Shown: positions 7,034 through 14,498 of the stretch, one piece after another
Layout: each line of letters begins with the position of its first letter
How positions within the stretch are numbered: position 1 is the first letter of the stretch
Source: UBA1038 sp964480995
GTDB taxonomy: Bacteria; Bacillota; Clostridia; Christensenellales; Aristaeellaceae
NCBI GenBank assembly: GCA_964480995.1
Contig: CAYZRZ010000023.1
Span: 1 to 19,415 of the forward strand
Direction of reading: 5' to 3'
Length of the DNA stretch: 19,415 nt
Made by a program: the position numbers and the translations under genes
Notes under the pieces: generated by a model
What the model saw: only the letters and a program-made list of their open reading frames with translations
The model's database searches: none
What the model was told of the DNA's origin: nothing

Positions 7034-7062
7034 AATGTACAACTTGACGAAGAATAAGTCAA
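7034..7062 (-). promoter_or_regulatory. Predicted promoter of the CofE-like gene
   Basis: Reading the minus strand, TTGACT (7062-7057) is followed after exactly 17 bp by TACATT (7039-7034). Transcription would begin near 7027, leaving a leader of about 24 bases with a GGAGGG site. The -35 box overlaps the stop codon of the small ORF upstream. Confidence 0.5.
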
Positions 7063-7325
7063 ACCCGGATTTGACAGCTTACTGCCACTTCGCCTGAAGC
7101 CCATCTTCGTTTGTTCGAGCTGAGGAAAAAATCTCTCTTGATCTGGAGCAAACTGCGCATATCCTGTATCACGGCGTATAAAAGCGCCCGGTCTTCAAAC
7201 TCATTGCGGTCCAGCGGGAGGGGGAGGCGGTCATAGACATGATCGATCCGCTCCAGCGTCTGAAGCATATGAAGCGCCGTATTTCCTTCACTGAAGCCGT
7301 CAGCCGCTTCTTTGAAGAAAGGCAT
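7059..7325 (-). CDS. Small protein of unknown function (88 residues)
   Basis: I do not recognise this protein. It is predicted soluble and mostly helical, with a segment ERIDHVYDRLPLPLDRNEF (25-43) followed by DRALLYAVIQDMRSLLQIKRDFF, ending in a basic tail. It was preferred over an overlapping 72-residue frame (7169-7387) because its composition looks more protein-like, with amphipathic helices and balanced charge. The ribosome binding site is weak: GGGG lies some 14 bases before the ATG at 7325. It stands alone between the divergent 712-residue gene and the CofE-like gene, whose promoter overlaps its end. It could be spurious. Confidence 0.4.
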   Translation of the reverse strand: MPFFKEAADGFSEGNTALHMLQTLERIDHVYDRLPLPLDRNEFEDRALLYAVIQDMRSLLQIKRDFFLSSNKRRWASGEVAVSCQIRV

Positions 7326-7363
7326 ATAAATTCATAAAAATCACCCCAAACGCTTGATATCTC

Positions 7364-7392
7364 TTGACGTTCTAGGCGCTTGCGCATAAAAT
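7364..7392 (+). promoter_or_regulatory. Predicted sigma-A promoter of the three-gene operon 7447-11788
   Basis: TTGACG (7364-7369), a 17-bp spacer and TAAAAT (7387-7392): five of six matches in each box. Transcription would start near 7399, giving a leader of about 48 bases that is very AT-rich and ends in GGAGGG at 7436-7441. Confidence 0.65.
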
Positions 7393-7446
7393 AAAAAATA
7401 GGTAAGGTTTATTCTTTTTTGGAATTATTTTTTATGGAGGGTTTTC

Positions 7447-9585
7447 ATGGAGTTTTCCGGTAGAATTTTTTTAGCGGCTATTGAGGAAGACAATACCCAG
7501 CGTGCCCTGTTTCGTGTCCGACCCTTGCTGAGCGAGGAAGGCGGCATACCTCCGGAAGATATTGATACTTTAGGCGACGAGGGATTTTTGCGGGTTGTGC
7601 CCGACAGGGCGGAACAGCATAGCTTCAAGGAGCGTATGAGAGAACTGGGTCATCTGTGCCTGATCGACTTGCGCAGCGTACCTGCCGAGATCAGCAAGGT
7701 GCGCACTAACAAGAACTATTCGCCAAGCGCCGGCGAGGTGAACCGTTATGTTATTTATTCGGATGCTATCCGTAAGCTGAGCGTTGCAGAGATTTATGAG
7801 GTGGTCGCGGAGGGCAGAGCGGCACAGCCCGATACCGTCAATTACTATCTCCGCAAGGGCGGACATATTCAGGGGCCCTTTGACGCGGGCAGCGCCGAAC
7901 CCGCGGCACCTCTGAGCTGCATTGCGCCCGACAACAGCCGGCTGTTTAGTGTGACGATGCCCGATGGGCGGGAGAAGCTGTATTTTTGGCCTGCTCCGCC
8001 TGTGAGTGTGAAGGCGGCGGAGGAAATGCCTGTACAGGAAAAGGCCGTGGAACCTGAAGAAATGGAGAAACCTGTGGAACCGGCGGATGAGCGAACACCG
8101 GTTCATGCGCCTATTTCATCACCGCAGACAGAAAACGCGGATGAAGCGACTGCCCCGCAGCTGAGCGCGAAGGATAAAATACTGGAGCTTCAGGCTGCCA
8201 TCAGCCCGCTGCTTGATGTGAAGGACGAAGAACCTGCGTTTGAGGCGCCGGCACTTAAGCCGGATCCTGCGCATAAAACAGCAAAGTTCTCCGGCGCTCC
8301 AATACGCGTCAGCGGGCATAATCCCGCCGGAGCCCAGCGGGATTCGCTCAGCCTTTCATCGGTTGTCGACCGTGAGGTGCGCCGCAGCGGCCGTCCGCAG
8401 GAGCCCTCCGTCAGCCTGAACAATTCTCATGATCTGCACCCGGTGGAGAACCCGGCGGAGCAGTTTAAACAAGCGCTACGCCAGCTTTGGAATGGAAGGG
8501 AAAGCAGAAAGCAGGCGCTTAACAGCTTCCTTTCGATGGACGGAGCCGCTCAGGCACTGTGCGAGCAGCTGTCGGATGAAGGGGCGAAGGCCATGCAGGC
8601 AGTTGTTCACCAGCAGCTCAATGAACTGGAGGCAGAGCGGCTGGCCCTGGTCATGGAACTTGATCGCTTGCAGCACAACCGCGCTGATATGCTCAAGGAA
8701 GCCTTATCGTTGGGAGGCAGGCAGGCGGAGGAACTTGAACACAAAAAGCAGACGCTTTCAGAGGCTTTGGAGCAGATGAAGGGGCAGTGCGCTAAGCTGG
8801 ATGAGCAGCGCGCGGCACTGATCAAGGAAATTGAAACGTTCTCTTCCGGCGGCTGCTATGCCGCTCCGGGCATTGGAGATGAATGCAGCTTTGAGAAGGC
8901 TGCCAAGCTTGTGGCTCAAGCGTTGGGCGGAGCGGGCTTTGCCGTGTCGAGGATTGACGCGTCCAGCCTGCTGATCATGGCTATGAGTTTTCCTCAACTT
9001 GCCTTTGAAGGTGATGATATAGCGGACGAGAGACTGGCGGCCCGCCTGCTGTGCCGCGCTTTGGGCGCGGCCATGGTTGAGTGCTCTGCCGGGGAGGAGC
9101 CTGTTATTCTGACCGGGGGCGACGCTGCCGTGTTTGCTCTGTATCAAGGAAGCCCGGATGTTTCAAGAAAAGACAGCGCTGTATATTCCCGCCTGATCGT
9201 TGGGGACAGCTATGCCTTGCCGCGCGTTCAGGTCAGACCCGCGCCCGGGTTTATGATGGAAATGGCTCTGCGTACAGGTACCTGTATCCGCAAGGAGTCG
9301 CTGTGCCGTGCCATCCGAGAGGCGTACAGAGAGATCCCCGCGGACGCGCTGAGCCTGCTGGCCGCGGCAGAGACGGCCTTGAAGCGCCGCCTGCCGCTCA
9401 GCTTGAAGCGCGATGTACTTAATTATCTCAGTCCGGCGCAGACATTGCTGGAAGGCGGAATCGCCTCGGCCCTTGACTATGCGTTTGCCGGGTTTATCAT
9501 TCCCTACGCGAAACGCCAGGGCATGGATATGAACGCAATACGCGGCCTGTGTGCCGCGATGCCCCTTTCCTCCTCACTGCTGTGA
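7447..9585 (+). CDS. Unrecognised 712-residue coiled-coil protein
   Basis: I do not recognise this protein. From the sequence it is cytoplasmic, with no signal peptide or membrane span. Regions: an ordered N-terminal part (1-185) with alternating beta and alpha patterns; a disordered Glu/Pro/Ala-rich linker (186-240); a mixed-charge stretch (240-335); a helical region with a likely coiled coil at about 383-465 (QQLNELEAERLALVMELDR); and a compact C-terminal domain (480-712) containing VILTGGDAAVFALY and ending PLSSSLL. The end of this domain looks like an AAA+-style helical lid, but I see no Walker A or B motif, so an inactive NTPase-like fold is only speculation. The ATG at 7447 has GGAGGG six bases upstream. 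It leads an operon with a TrmH methyltransferase (8-base gap) and a MATE exporter. Confidence 0.85.
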   Translation: MEFSGRIFLAAIEEDNTQRALFRVRPLLSEEGGIPPEDIDTLGDEGFLRVVPDRAEQHSFKERMRELGHLCLIDLRSVPAEISKVRTNKNYSPSAGEVNRYVIYSDAIRKLSVAEIYEVVAEGRAAQPDTVNYYLRKGGHIQGPFDAGSAEPAAPLSCIAPDNSRLFSVTMPDGREKLYFWPAPPVSVKAAEEMPVQEKAVEPEEMEKPVEPADERTPVHAPISSPQTENADEATAPQLSAKDKILELQAAISPLLDVKDEEPAFEAPALKPDPAHKTAKFSGAPIRVSGHNPAGAQRDSLSLSSVVDREVRRSGRPQEPSVSLNNSHDLHPVENPAEQFKQALRQLWNGRESRKQALNSFLSMDGAAQALCEQLSDEGAKAMQAVVHQQLNELEAERLALVMELDRLQHNRADMLKEALSLGGRQAEELEHKKQTLSEALEQMKGQCAKLDEQRAALIKEIETFSSGGCYAAPGIGDECSFEKAAKLVAQALGGAGFAVSRIDASSLLIMAMSFPQLAFEGDDIADERLAARLLCRALGAAMVECSAGEEPVILTGGDAAVFALYQGSPDVSRKDSAVYSRLIVGDSYALPRVQVRPAPGFMMEMALRTGTCIRKESLCRAIREAYREIPADALSLLAAAETALKRRLPLSLKRDVLNYLSPAQTLLEGGIASALDYAFAGFIIPYAKRQGMDMNAIRGLCAAMPLSSSLL

Positions 9586-9593
9586 GGGATATG

Positions 9594-10352
9594 ATGCATA
9601 TGACAGCCACGCAGATCAAAGACCTGCGCGGCCTTACAACAAGGGCGGAACGCAGGAGGCAGGATCGCTATCTGGCAGAAGGTGATCACCTGACGGGGGA
9701 GGCCATCCGGGAAGGCGCCGCGCTGTCCATCCTGGTGATGGAGGGCATGCAAACGCGTTTTGAAAGTTTCCTTCGCAGCGATCTGCCTGTCTATGCCTTG
9801 CCTGAGCGTTATTTTCTGCAGATATCGGATACCAGAACACCACAGGGAATCGCTGCGCTTTGCCGTTTGCCCCAAAACGCCTCGCCGGATGATTTGGGTG
9901 AACGGATCGTTGCGCTCAACGCGATGCAGGATCCCGGCAATGTTGGCGCCATCATCCGCAGCATAGACGCTGCGGGCTTCACTGGCCTGATGACAGACAC
10001 GGACTGCGCTGATCCCTTCTCGCCCAAGGCGCTGCGGGCGTCCATGGGCTCCGCCTTTCGTATCCCTGTTTGCGCGCTTCAAAGCCTGCCTGAGGGCTTG
10101 CGGAGGCTTGAAGGCTATGATATCATCGCCGGAGCCCTTGATGGCAAGCCCTTTTTTAAACGCGAGCGTACAAGCTCCAGGGTATGCCTGCTGATCGGGA
10201 ACGAGGGGGCAGGGCTGTCCAAAGACATCATGGATATGGCTTCGCAGCGGCTGAAGCTGCCGATGCGGGGCGGCGCGGAGTCGCTCAACGCGGCCGCCGC
10301 AGCGACCGTCATGATGTATGATTATGTCCGGGTATGGGAGGAAATTGTTTGA
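9594..10352 (+). CDS. TrmH/SpoU-family RNA 2'-O-methyltransferase
   Basis: SpoU-type enzymes methylate ribose 2'-OH groups in tRNA or rRNA using S-adenosylmethionine bound in a deep trefoil knot. All three family motifs are present in 252 residues: motif 1 LNAMQDPGNVGAIIR (108-122) with the catalytic-type Asn and Arg, motif 2 LLIGNEGAGLS (199-209), and motif 3 LPMRGGAESLNAAAAATV (222-239). The N-terminal 90 residues form the substrate-binding domain (RRRQDRYLAEGDHL), as in RlmB-like proteins. Specificity cannot be told; 23S rRNA is most likely. Start: ATG codons at 9591, 9594 and 9600 compete; 9594 is best spaced from GAGGG at 9584-9588. The stop overlaps the TTG of the MATE gene. Confidence 0.9.
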   Translation: MHMTATQIKDLRGLTTRAERRRQDRYLAEGDHLTGEAIREGAALSILVMEGMQTRFESFLRSDLPVYALPERYFLQISDTRTPQGIAALCRLPQNASPDDLGERIVALNAMQDPGNVGAIIRSIDAAGFTGLMTDTDCADPFSPKALRASMGSAFRIPVCALQSLPEGLRRLEGYDIIAGALDGKPFFKRERTSSRVCLLIGNEGAGLSKDIMDMASQRLKLPMRGGAESLNAAAAATVMMYDYVRVWEEIV

Positions 10353-11788
10353 GTCTTTCGCAGCGTTTTAAGCGCGCCTTTATTGGGGACAGGGCCTTTT
10401 ACGCCATGGTTGTCAAATTGGTGATACCCATCATTATCCAGCTGTTTGTGACCAACTTTGTCAATATGCTGGATAATATCATGGTCGGCCAGCTGGGAAC
10501 GGATGAGATATCCGGCGTAGCCGTCGCCAATCAGCTGGTGATGATCTTTAACCTGTGCGTTTTCGGCGGCGTTTCCGGGCCCGGTATTTACGGCGCGCAA
10601 TTTTTTGGCTCGGGGAACATGGAAGGGGTACGCCATACATTCAGGATCAAGCTGTGGATAAGCTTTTCCATTGTGATCTCCGCTTTTGCCGCGATCCTGG
10701 GCTTTGGTCCTTCTCTCATCAGCCGGTTCCTTCAAGGAGACGGAGACCCCGCTTCAGCGCAGAGGATGCTGCGCTTCGCCATCGATTATATCCATATCAT
10801 CATGATCGGCTTTATTCCCTTCATTTTCACCATCGCCTATTCAGGCACGCTGAGGGAATCGGGGGAGACTGTTTTGCCCATGAAAGCCGGCATCACGGCT
10901 GTTTTGGTCAACCTTATCGGCAACTATGTTTTGATTTACGGCCATCTGGGCTTCCCGCGCATGGGCGTGCAAGGCGCTGCCATTGCCACGGTAGCGAGCC
11001 GCATTGTGGAGCTTGCCATCATCCTGTATGCTGTGCATGTGCGCGGAGGCGGGCGGTTTGAGTTTATGCGGGGCGTATACCGCACGCTGAAGGTGCCTTT
11101 CGGGCTGCTTAAATCTGTTCTGCGCAAAGGCGCTCCTCTTCTGCTCAATGAGTTCCTGTGGTCCGTAGGCATGGCGACCCTTGTGCAGACCTATTCCCTG
11201 CGCGGGCTCAATGTGCTGGGCGCGATGAATATCGCCACCACGATCAATAACCTGTTTAACATGTTTTTCCTTTCGATGGGCAACGCCATTGCCATTATGA
11301 TCGGACAGCACCTGGGCGCCAACCGCATGACGGAGGCCAAAAGGGATGTGTGGCGCCTGATTGGTTTCAGCGTCGGTATTTGCCTGGTGGTCGGCAGCTT
11401 GATGGCGGCTTTTTCATCCTTGTTTCCGATGCTGTATACCAATGTGACACAGGATGTGCGCGATCTGGCGACCAAATTCATACTGACCATGGCTGTATTT
11501 ATGCCCATGTACGCGACCTCACACGCCTGCTATTTTACGCTTCGCTCGGGCGGGTCTACGCTGATGACCTTCATATTCGATGCCGCTTATGTCTGGGTGA
11601 TCAATATCCCTCTGGCCAGGGTGCTGATCCATTACACGGTCCTGCCCATTGAGATGCTGTATCCCTTGTGTGAGATGACCGGGCTGATCAGGCTAGTTCT
11701 GGGCATCAGCATTGTAAAAAGCGGTATTTGGGTGAAGAATATCGTTGATAAGCAGCATGAAGCTCCGGTATCGATAACAGAAACATAA
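10349..11788 (+). CDS. MATE-family multidrug/metabolite exporter
   Basis: MATE proteins are 12-span inner-membrane exporters driven by sodium or proton gradients. The 479-residue length and two similar halves fit. Family features: LVIPIIIQLFVTNFVNMLDN and IMVGQLGTDEISGVAVANQL in the first half, and KGAPLLLNEFLWSVGMA plus MNIATTINNLFNMFFLSMGNA in the second. The start chosen is TTG at 10349, six bases after GGAGGA (10337-10342) and in a TTGA overlap with the methyltransferase stop; the ATG at 10334 would place the Shine-Dalgarno site inside the gene. Substrate is unknown. It is the last gene of the operon. Its TAA is the first of four in-frame TAA codons made by a hexamer repeat. Confidence 0.9.
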   Translation: MSLSQRFKRAFIGDRAFYAMVVKLVIPIIIQLFVTNFVNMLDNIMVGQLGTDEISGVAVANQLVMIFNLCVFGGVSGPGIYGAQFFGSGNMEGVRHTFRIKLWISFSIVISAFAAILGFGPSLISRFLQGDGDPASAQRMLRFAIDYIHIIMIGFIPFIFTIAYSGTLRESGETVLPMKAGITAVLVNLIGNYVLIYGHLGFPRMGVQGAAIATVASRIVELAIILYAVHVRGGGRFEFMRGVYRTLKVPFGLLKSVLRKGAPLLLNEFLWSVGMATLVQTYSLRGLNVLGAMNIATTINNLFNMFFLSMGNAIAIMIGQHLGANRMTEAKRDVWRLIGFSVGICLVVGSLMAAFSSLFPMLYTNVTQDVRDLATKFILTMAVFMPMYATSHACYFTLRSGGSTLMTFIFDAAYVWVINIPLARVLIHYTVLPIEMLYPLCEMTGLIRLVLGISIVKSGIWVKNIVDKQHEAPVSITET

Positions 11789-11807
11789 TCATAATCATAA
11801 TCATAAT
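11784..11807 (+). repeat. (CATAAT)4 tandem repeat across the MATE stop codon
   Basis: Four perfect copies of CATAAT run from 11784 to 11807. In the frame of the MATE gene they read TAA TCA repeatedly, giving stops at 11786, 11792, 11798 and 11804. The six-base unit means copy-number changes would not alter the protein. Confidence 0.9.
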
Positions 11808-11817
11808 CAGCATAAAG

Positions 11818-11854
11818 CAGCCGGAAGAACGATTGACATTCTCCCGGCTGTTTT
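11818..11854 (+). terminator. Rho-independent terminator after the MATE gene
   Basis: CAGCCGG (11818-11824) pairs with CCGGCTG (11844-11850). After a one-base mismatch, AGAA (11826-11829) pairs with TTCT (11839-11842). TTTT follows at 11851-11854. Confidence 0.75.
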
Positions 11855-11866
11855 AGCTAAGGCAAA

Positions 11867-12148
11867 TTATTCCTTTACTGCAATCATTACATCCATATAG
11901 GTGATGCCCTCCTTCTCATAACTCTTTTCAAAGCAGGGAAAATCCCACCCGATAATTTCAGGCCGGCTCATTTTCAGATCCCCGGCCCAGCCCAGCACAT
12001 GATTGATCGCGTCATCCTCTGGTTCACGGCTGATCACGGCGTAGCGGATATAACGAAGAGCTGGCACAACCCATTGTATATGTCACTCAAGGCGCATTCC
12101 ACCAAGCCACACGCTCTTTTTTACAGCATGCCGCACCTTAAGGTTGCG
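11867..12148 (-). pseudogene. Decayed C-terminal tail of a GyrI-like effector-binding (AraC-type regulator) gene
   Basis: The last 66 codons (GTG at 12067 to TAA at 11867) read RYIRYAVISREPEDDAINHV, then GWAGDLKMSRPEIIGWDFP and a MDVMIAV end. This resembles the final strands of GyrI-like small-molecule-binding domains found at the C terminus of AraC-type regulators (pattern WxxPAxRYxxF ... EDD ... WA ... IIGxDFP). The same frame continues upstream past one TGA (12083-12085), with family-like KSVWLGGMRLE before the stop and HIQWVVPAL after it. Open reading continues to about 12148, where the next operon's terminator begins. The DNA-binding half is missing and no ribosome binding site precedes 12067, so this is most likely a remnant. 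Family assignment is moderate. Confidence 0.5.
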
Positions 12149-12184
12149 AAAAACCCGAATGAGCATGCTTCATTCGGGTCTTTT
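12149..12184. terminator. Bidirectional terminator after the FRG-oadB operon
   Basis: ACCCGAATGA (12153-12162) and TCATTCGGGT (12170-12179) form a perfect 10-bp stem with a 7-base loop. On the minus strand the stem is followed by TTTTT (12153-12149), ending the FRG-oadB-peptide operon 20 bases after its last stop. On the plus strand TTTT follows at 12181-12184. Confidence 0.8.
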
Positions 12185-12198
12185 AGATATACCGGGGA

Positions 12199-12318
12199 TT
12201 ATTCCTTGGGGCCTATCTTTTGAAGCAGTTTGATAGAAACAAAAAACAGGGAGAGGATCAGGAACACGCCTGACAAGCCGATACCGGTGACAATTAACCC
12301 CTTTGTAAAAACAGTCAT
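12199..12318 (-). CDS. 39-residue single-span membrane peptide, OadG-like position
   Basis: The ATG at 12318 opens a 39-codon frame with a strong AGGAGG (12335-12330) eleven bases upstream and a TAA at 12199. The product begins MTVFTKGLIVTGIGLSGVF, has one membrane span at about residues 8-27, then a short basic segment (IKLLQK) and ends GPKE. It lies 18 bases after the oadB stop, before the terminator. In sodium-pumping decarboxylases the gamma subunit (OadG) is a small protein with one N-terminal span that helps hold the complex together, and usually runs to about 80-100 residues. This could be a minimal gamma-like subunit: the topology and position fit, but I cannot show homology. Confidence 0.65.
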   Translation of the reverse strand: MTVFTKGLIVTGIGLSGVFLILSLFFVSIKLLQKIGPKE

Positions 12319-12336
12319 TGCTTTATATACCTCCTG

Positions 12337-13548
12337 TCACAGCAGCATGGAAACCAGCGTGATCACCATCCCGCCGGCGATGATGGAGCCCAGCTGGCCC
12401 GAAACATTGGCGCTGATGGCCTGCATGAGAATGAAATTGTAGGGGTCTTCTTCCTTGGCCATCTTCTGAATGACACGCGCGCTCATTGGGAAGGCAGAAA
12501 TGCCTGCCGCGCCGATCATCGGGTTAACCTTGTTCTTGCGGAACAGGTTGAGGAACTTGGCAAACAGCACGCCGCCGGCTGTGTCAAACACGAAGGCAAA
12601 CAGGCCCAGGCCCATGATCAGCGCTGTATCCCAGCGCAGGAAGTTATTCGCGACCATGGTGGAGCCGATCGAAATGCCCAGCAGGATGGTGACCAGGTTG
12701 GCCAGCTCATTCTGCGCGGTTTTGGACAGGCGTTCCAGCACGCCGCACTCGCGGATCAGGTTGCCGAACATCAGGGAGCCGACCAGCGGAGCGGACATGG
12801 GGACCAGGATGCCTGCCACGATGGTGACGATGATGGGGAAGAAGATCAGCGCCGTTCTGGAGGAGCGGCCCTCTTGATAATCCATACGGATCTGGCGCTC
12901 GGCTTTGGTGGTCAGCGCGCGGATCACCGGGGGCTGAATCACCGGCACAAGCGACATGTAGCTGTAGGCGGCGACTGAGATGGGAGCCATGTAATCAACC
13001 AGCTTGAAGTGATTGGCCACATACAGCGTGGTTGGGCCGTCAGCCGCGCCGATGATGCCGATGGCGCTGGCCAAACGCAGGACCAGGTTGTCGTCAGCGC
13101 CGGGTATGACCAGGGGAATCAGCAGGATGGACACCAGGAAGGTGGTGAAGATACCGAACTGCGCCGCGGCGCCGAAGAAGATCATCGAAGGGTCCTTCAG
13201 CAGGGGGGTGAAGTCGATCATCGCGCCGACGGCAATGAAGATGAGCACAGGGAACAGCTCGTTGGCGATGCCCGCGTTAAACAGGACCCTTAAAAAACCG
13301 GGTTCTTCAGCTGTGCCAAGGACCGCGGCAACCGCCGTTCCGCCGCCTGCCATCAGCATAGGGGGCAGGTTAGCCAGGATGGCGCCGAAGCCGATGGGCA
13401 GCAGGAGCGCCGGTTCGTAGTCCTTCTTGACGGCCAGGTAGATCAGCACACCCGCAATGATGAACATGACCAGCGTTTTGATGCCGGCAGCGCTGAACAG
13501 AAATGTGACGCCTGAAAACAGGTCTCCGAGTATTTCGGATAGGTTCAT
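12337..13548 (-). CDS. oadB: Sodium ion-translocating decarboxylase beta subunit (OadB/MmdB/GcdB family)
   Basis: Beta subunits of oxaloacetate, methylmalonyl-CoA and glutaconyl-CoA decarboxylases catalyse carboxybiotin decarboxylation and couple it to sodium export across the inner membrane. The 403 residues match the family throughout: EPALLLPIGFGAILANLP (45-62), GIIGAADGPTTLYVANH (164-180), whose Asp170 corresponds to the membrane Asp required for sodium transport in Klebsiella OadB, AAYSYMSLVPVIQPPV (193-208), IGAAGISAFPMSARVIQKMA (345-364) and ANVSGQLGS (380-388). There are about nine to eleven membrane segments. The ATG at 13548 overlaps the FRG gene stop (ATGA) and has GGAGAGGAAG upstream. 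Unusually, no alpha subunit or biotin carrier gene is near. The substrate therefore cannot be told. Confidence 0.9.
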   Translation of the reverse strand: MNLSEILGDLFSGVTFLFSAAGIKTLVMFIIAGVLIYLAVKKDYEPALLLPIGFGAILANLPPMLMAGGGTAVAAVLGTAEEPGFLRVLFNAGIANELFPVLIFIAVGAMIDFTPLLKDPSMIFFGAAAQFGIFTTFLVSILLIPLVIPGADDNLVLRLASAIGIIGAADGPTTLYVANHFKLVDYMAPISVAAYSYMSLVPVIQPPVIRALTTKAERQIRMDYQEGRSSRTALIFFPIIVTIVAGILVPMSAPLVGSLMFGNLIRECGVLERLSKTAQNELANLVTILLGISIGSTMVANNFLRWDTALIMGLGLFAFVFDTAGGVLFAKFLNLFRKNKVNPMIGAAGISAFPMSARVIQKMAKEEDPYNFILMQAISANVSGQLGSIIAGGMVITLVSMLL

Positions 13549-14396
13549 GTCGGTTCTTCCTCTCCTTCGAATTGTTTAATAACTCCGCTGTCCTGAGCCC
13601 TCAGGTTGTATTGGGGCCCAAGCGGGGCGTAACGCCTTGAGATCCAGCGGCACACCCCCTCAAGACCGGGGTAGAGCATGCGTTCGGAGATATTGATATA
13701 GTCAAGCTTATCGCGTATTTCAAGCTTGACCTCGCGCGGGATGACAATGCGGGTAAAGGCGTTCTCTGCACCCGGCAGCCTGTCGATCATCGTATCCACG
13801 CCGCTTGACAGAGAAAACAGAGCGTACTGGTTCTCAATGCGGCTGACAGTTGATGCCGGCTCAAAGAACAAACCGAAGGGCTGATCGGATAAAGCTTTCA
13901 GCCTGTCAAGCGTAGGCGCTGCACGGTCCAGCATTTCCTGTGAAAAAACGTTGGCTCCGTCAGTGGCCAGGAGCTCTTTCAGCGTCTTTGGCAGCAGGCT
14001 GTTGATCACTTCCATATCAGCCACGATAATCGCGCCGTCGCGGTTGTAGGCAGCTGTATCCTCGGTGGCAAAATGAGCGGCCACCAAAGGGGAATAGCTC
14101 CAGTCAAGCAGGCGGGTGGGCAACCCGAAGTGCTGCCCTGTAGCGAGCAGCTGCCAGAGAGAATCAGCGCTCCGCAGATCAGCGTAGCCATATTTGCGGA
14201 AGCTGCGCAGTATCTGCTTTTCGAGACCCAGGTTGTGCCGGCACACCCGGTTGAGGGTGGGGATCAGATCCCAGTGCATATCCTTGACGCCGCGAAAAAC
14301 ACGGTTGTTGCGGTAGCGGCGTATGGATTCATCCCACACCCCGTCGAAGACGGCGGATTGCAGTTCATCCCAGCTGTGAATGATCCTGTTGTCCAT
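13545..14396 (-). CDS. FRG-domain protein
   Basis: The 283-residue soluble protein has the FRG domain, named for a Phe/Tyr-Arg-Gly motif and of unsettled biochemical function. It shows VFRGVKDMHWDLIPTLNR (33-50, motif FRG at 34-36), an acidic Glu59 in GLEKQILRSF, and the second signature GQHFGLPTRLLDWSYSPL (87-104) with HFA (108-110). The C-terminal half has IENQYALFSLSSG (about 187-199) and no membrane span. FRG proteins are often found in accessory or defence-like neighbourhoods; here the stop overlaps the start of the sodium-pump beta subunit gene by four bases. The ATG at 14396 follows AAAGGAG (14409-14403) by six bases. No convincing promoter was found in the 102-base gap to gltX, so expression may depend partly on read-through from glnS-gltX. 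Confidence 0.85.
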   Translation of the reverse strand: MDNRIIHSWDELQSAVFDGVWDESIRRYRNNRVFRGVKDMHWDLIPTLNRVCRHNLGLEKQILRSFRKYGYADLRSADSLWQLLATGQHFGLPTRLLDWSYSPLVAAHFATEDTAAYNRDGAIIVADMEVINSLLPKTLKELLATDGANVFSQEMLDRAAPTLDRLKALSDQPFGLFFEPASTVSRIENQYALFSLSSGVDTMIDRLPGAENAFTRIVIPREVKLEIRDKLDYINISERMLYPGLEGVCRWISRRYAPLGPQYNLRAQDSGVIKQFEGEEEPT

Positions 14397-14445
14397 CGTC
14401 CGCTCCTTTCCGAGTTTGGCTATACCTTAACATAGACGGGGACGG

Positions 14446-14477
14446 CATACAAGCATTCCGCCCACTGGGTTTGTATG
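14446..14477. repeat. Inverted repeat between gltX and the FRG gene
   Basis: CATACAA (14446-14452) and TTGTATG (14471-14477) form a 7-bp dyad with an 18-base spacer. It lies in the 102-base gap upstream of the FRG gene and downstream of gltX. There is no T run, so it may be an operator for the FRG operon, or chance. Confidence 0.3.
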
Positions 14478-14498
14478 ATTGATGCATTCGTGGGAAGG

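Noticed and set aside
9504..10082. 192-codon minus-strand frame opposite trmH
   Set aside because: The plus strand has all three SpoU motifs; the antisense frame has no motif or ribosome site.
13009..13420. Plus-strand frames opposite oadB, one very rich in Gln, Glu and Gly
   Set aside because: Antisense to a clear membrane-protein gene; the composition is what reversed transmembrane codons give.
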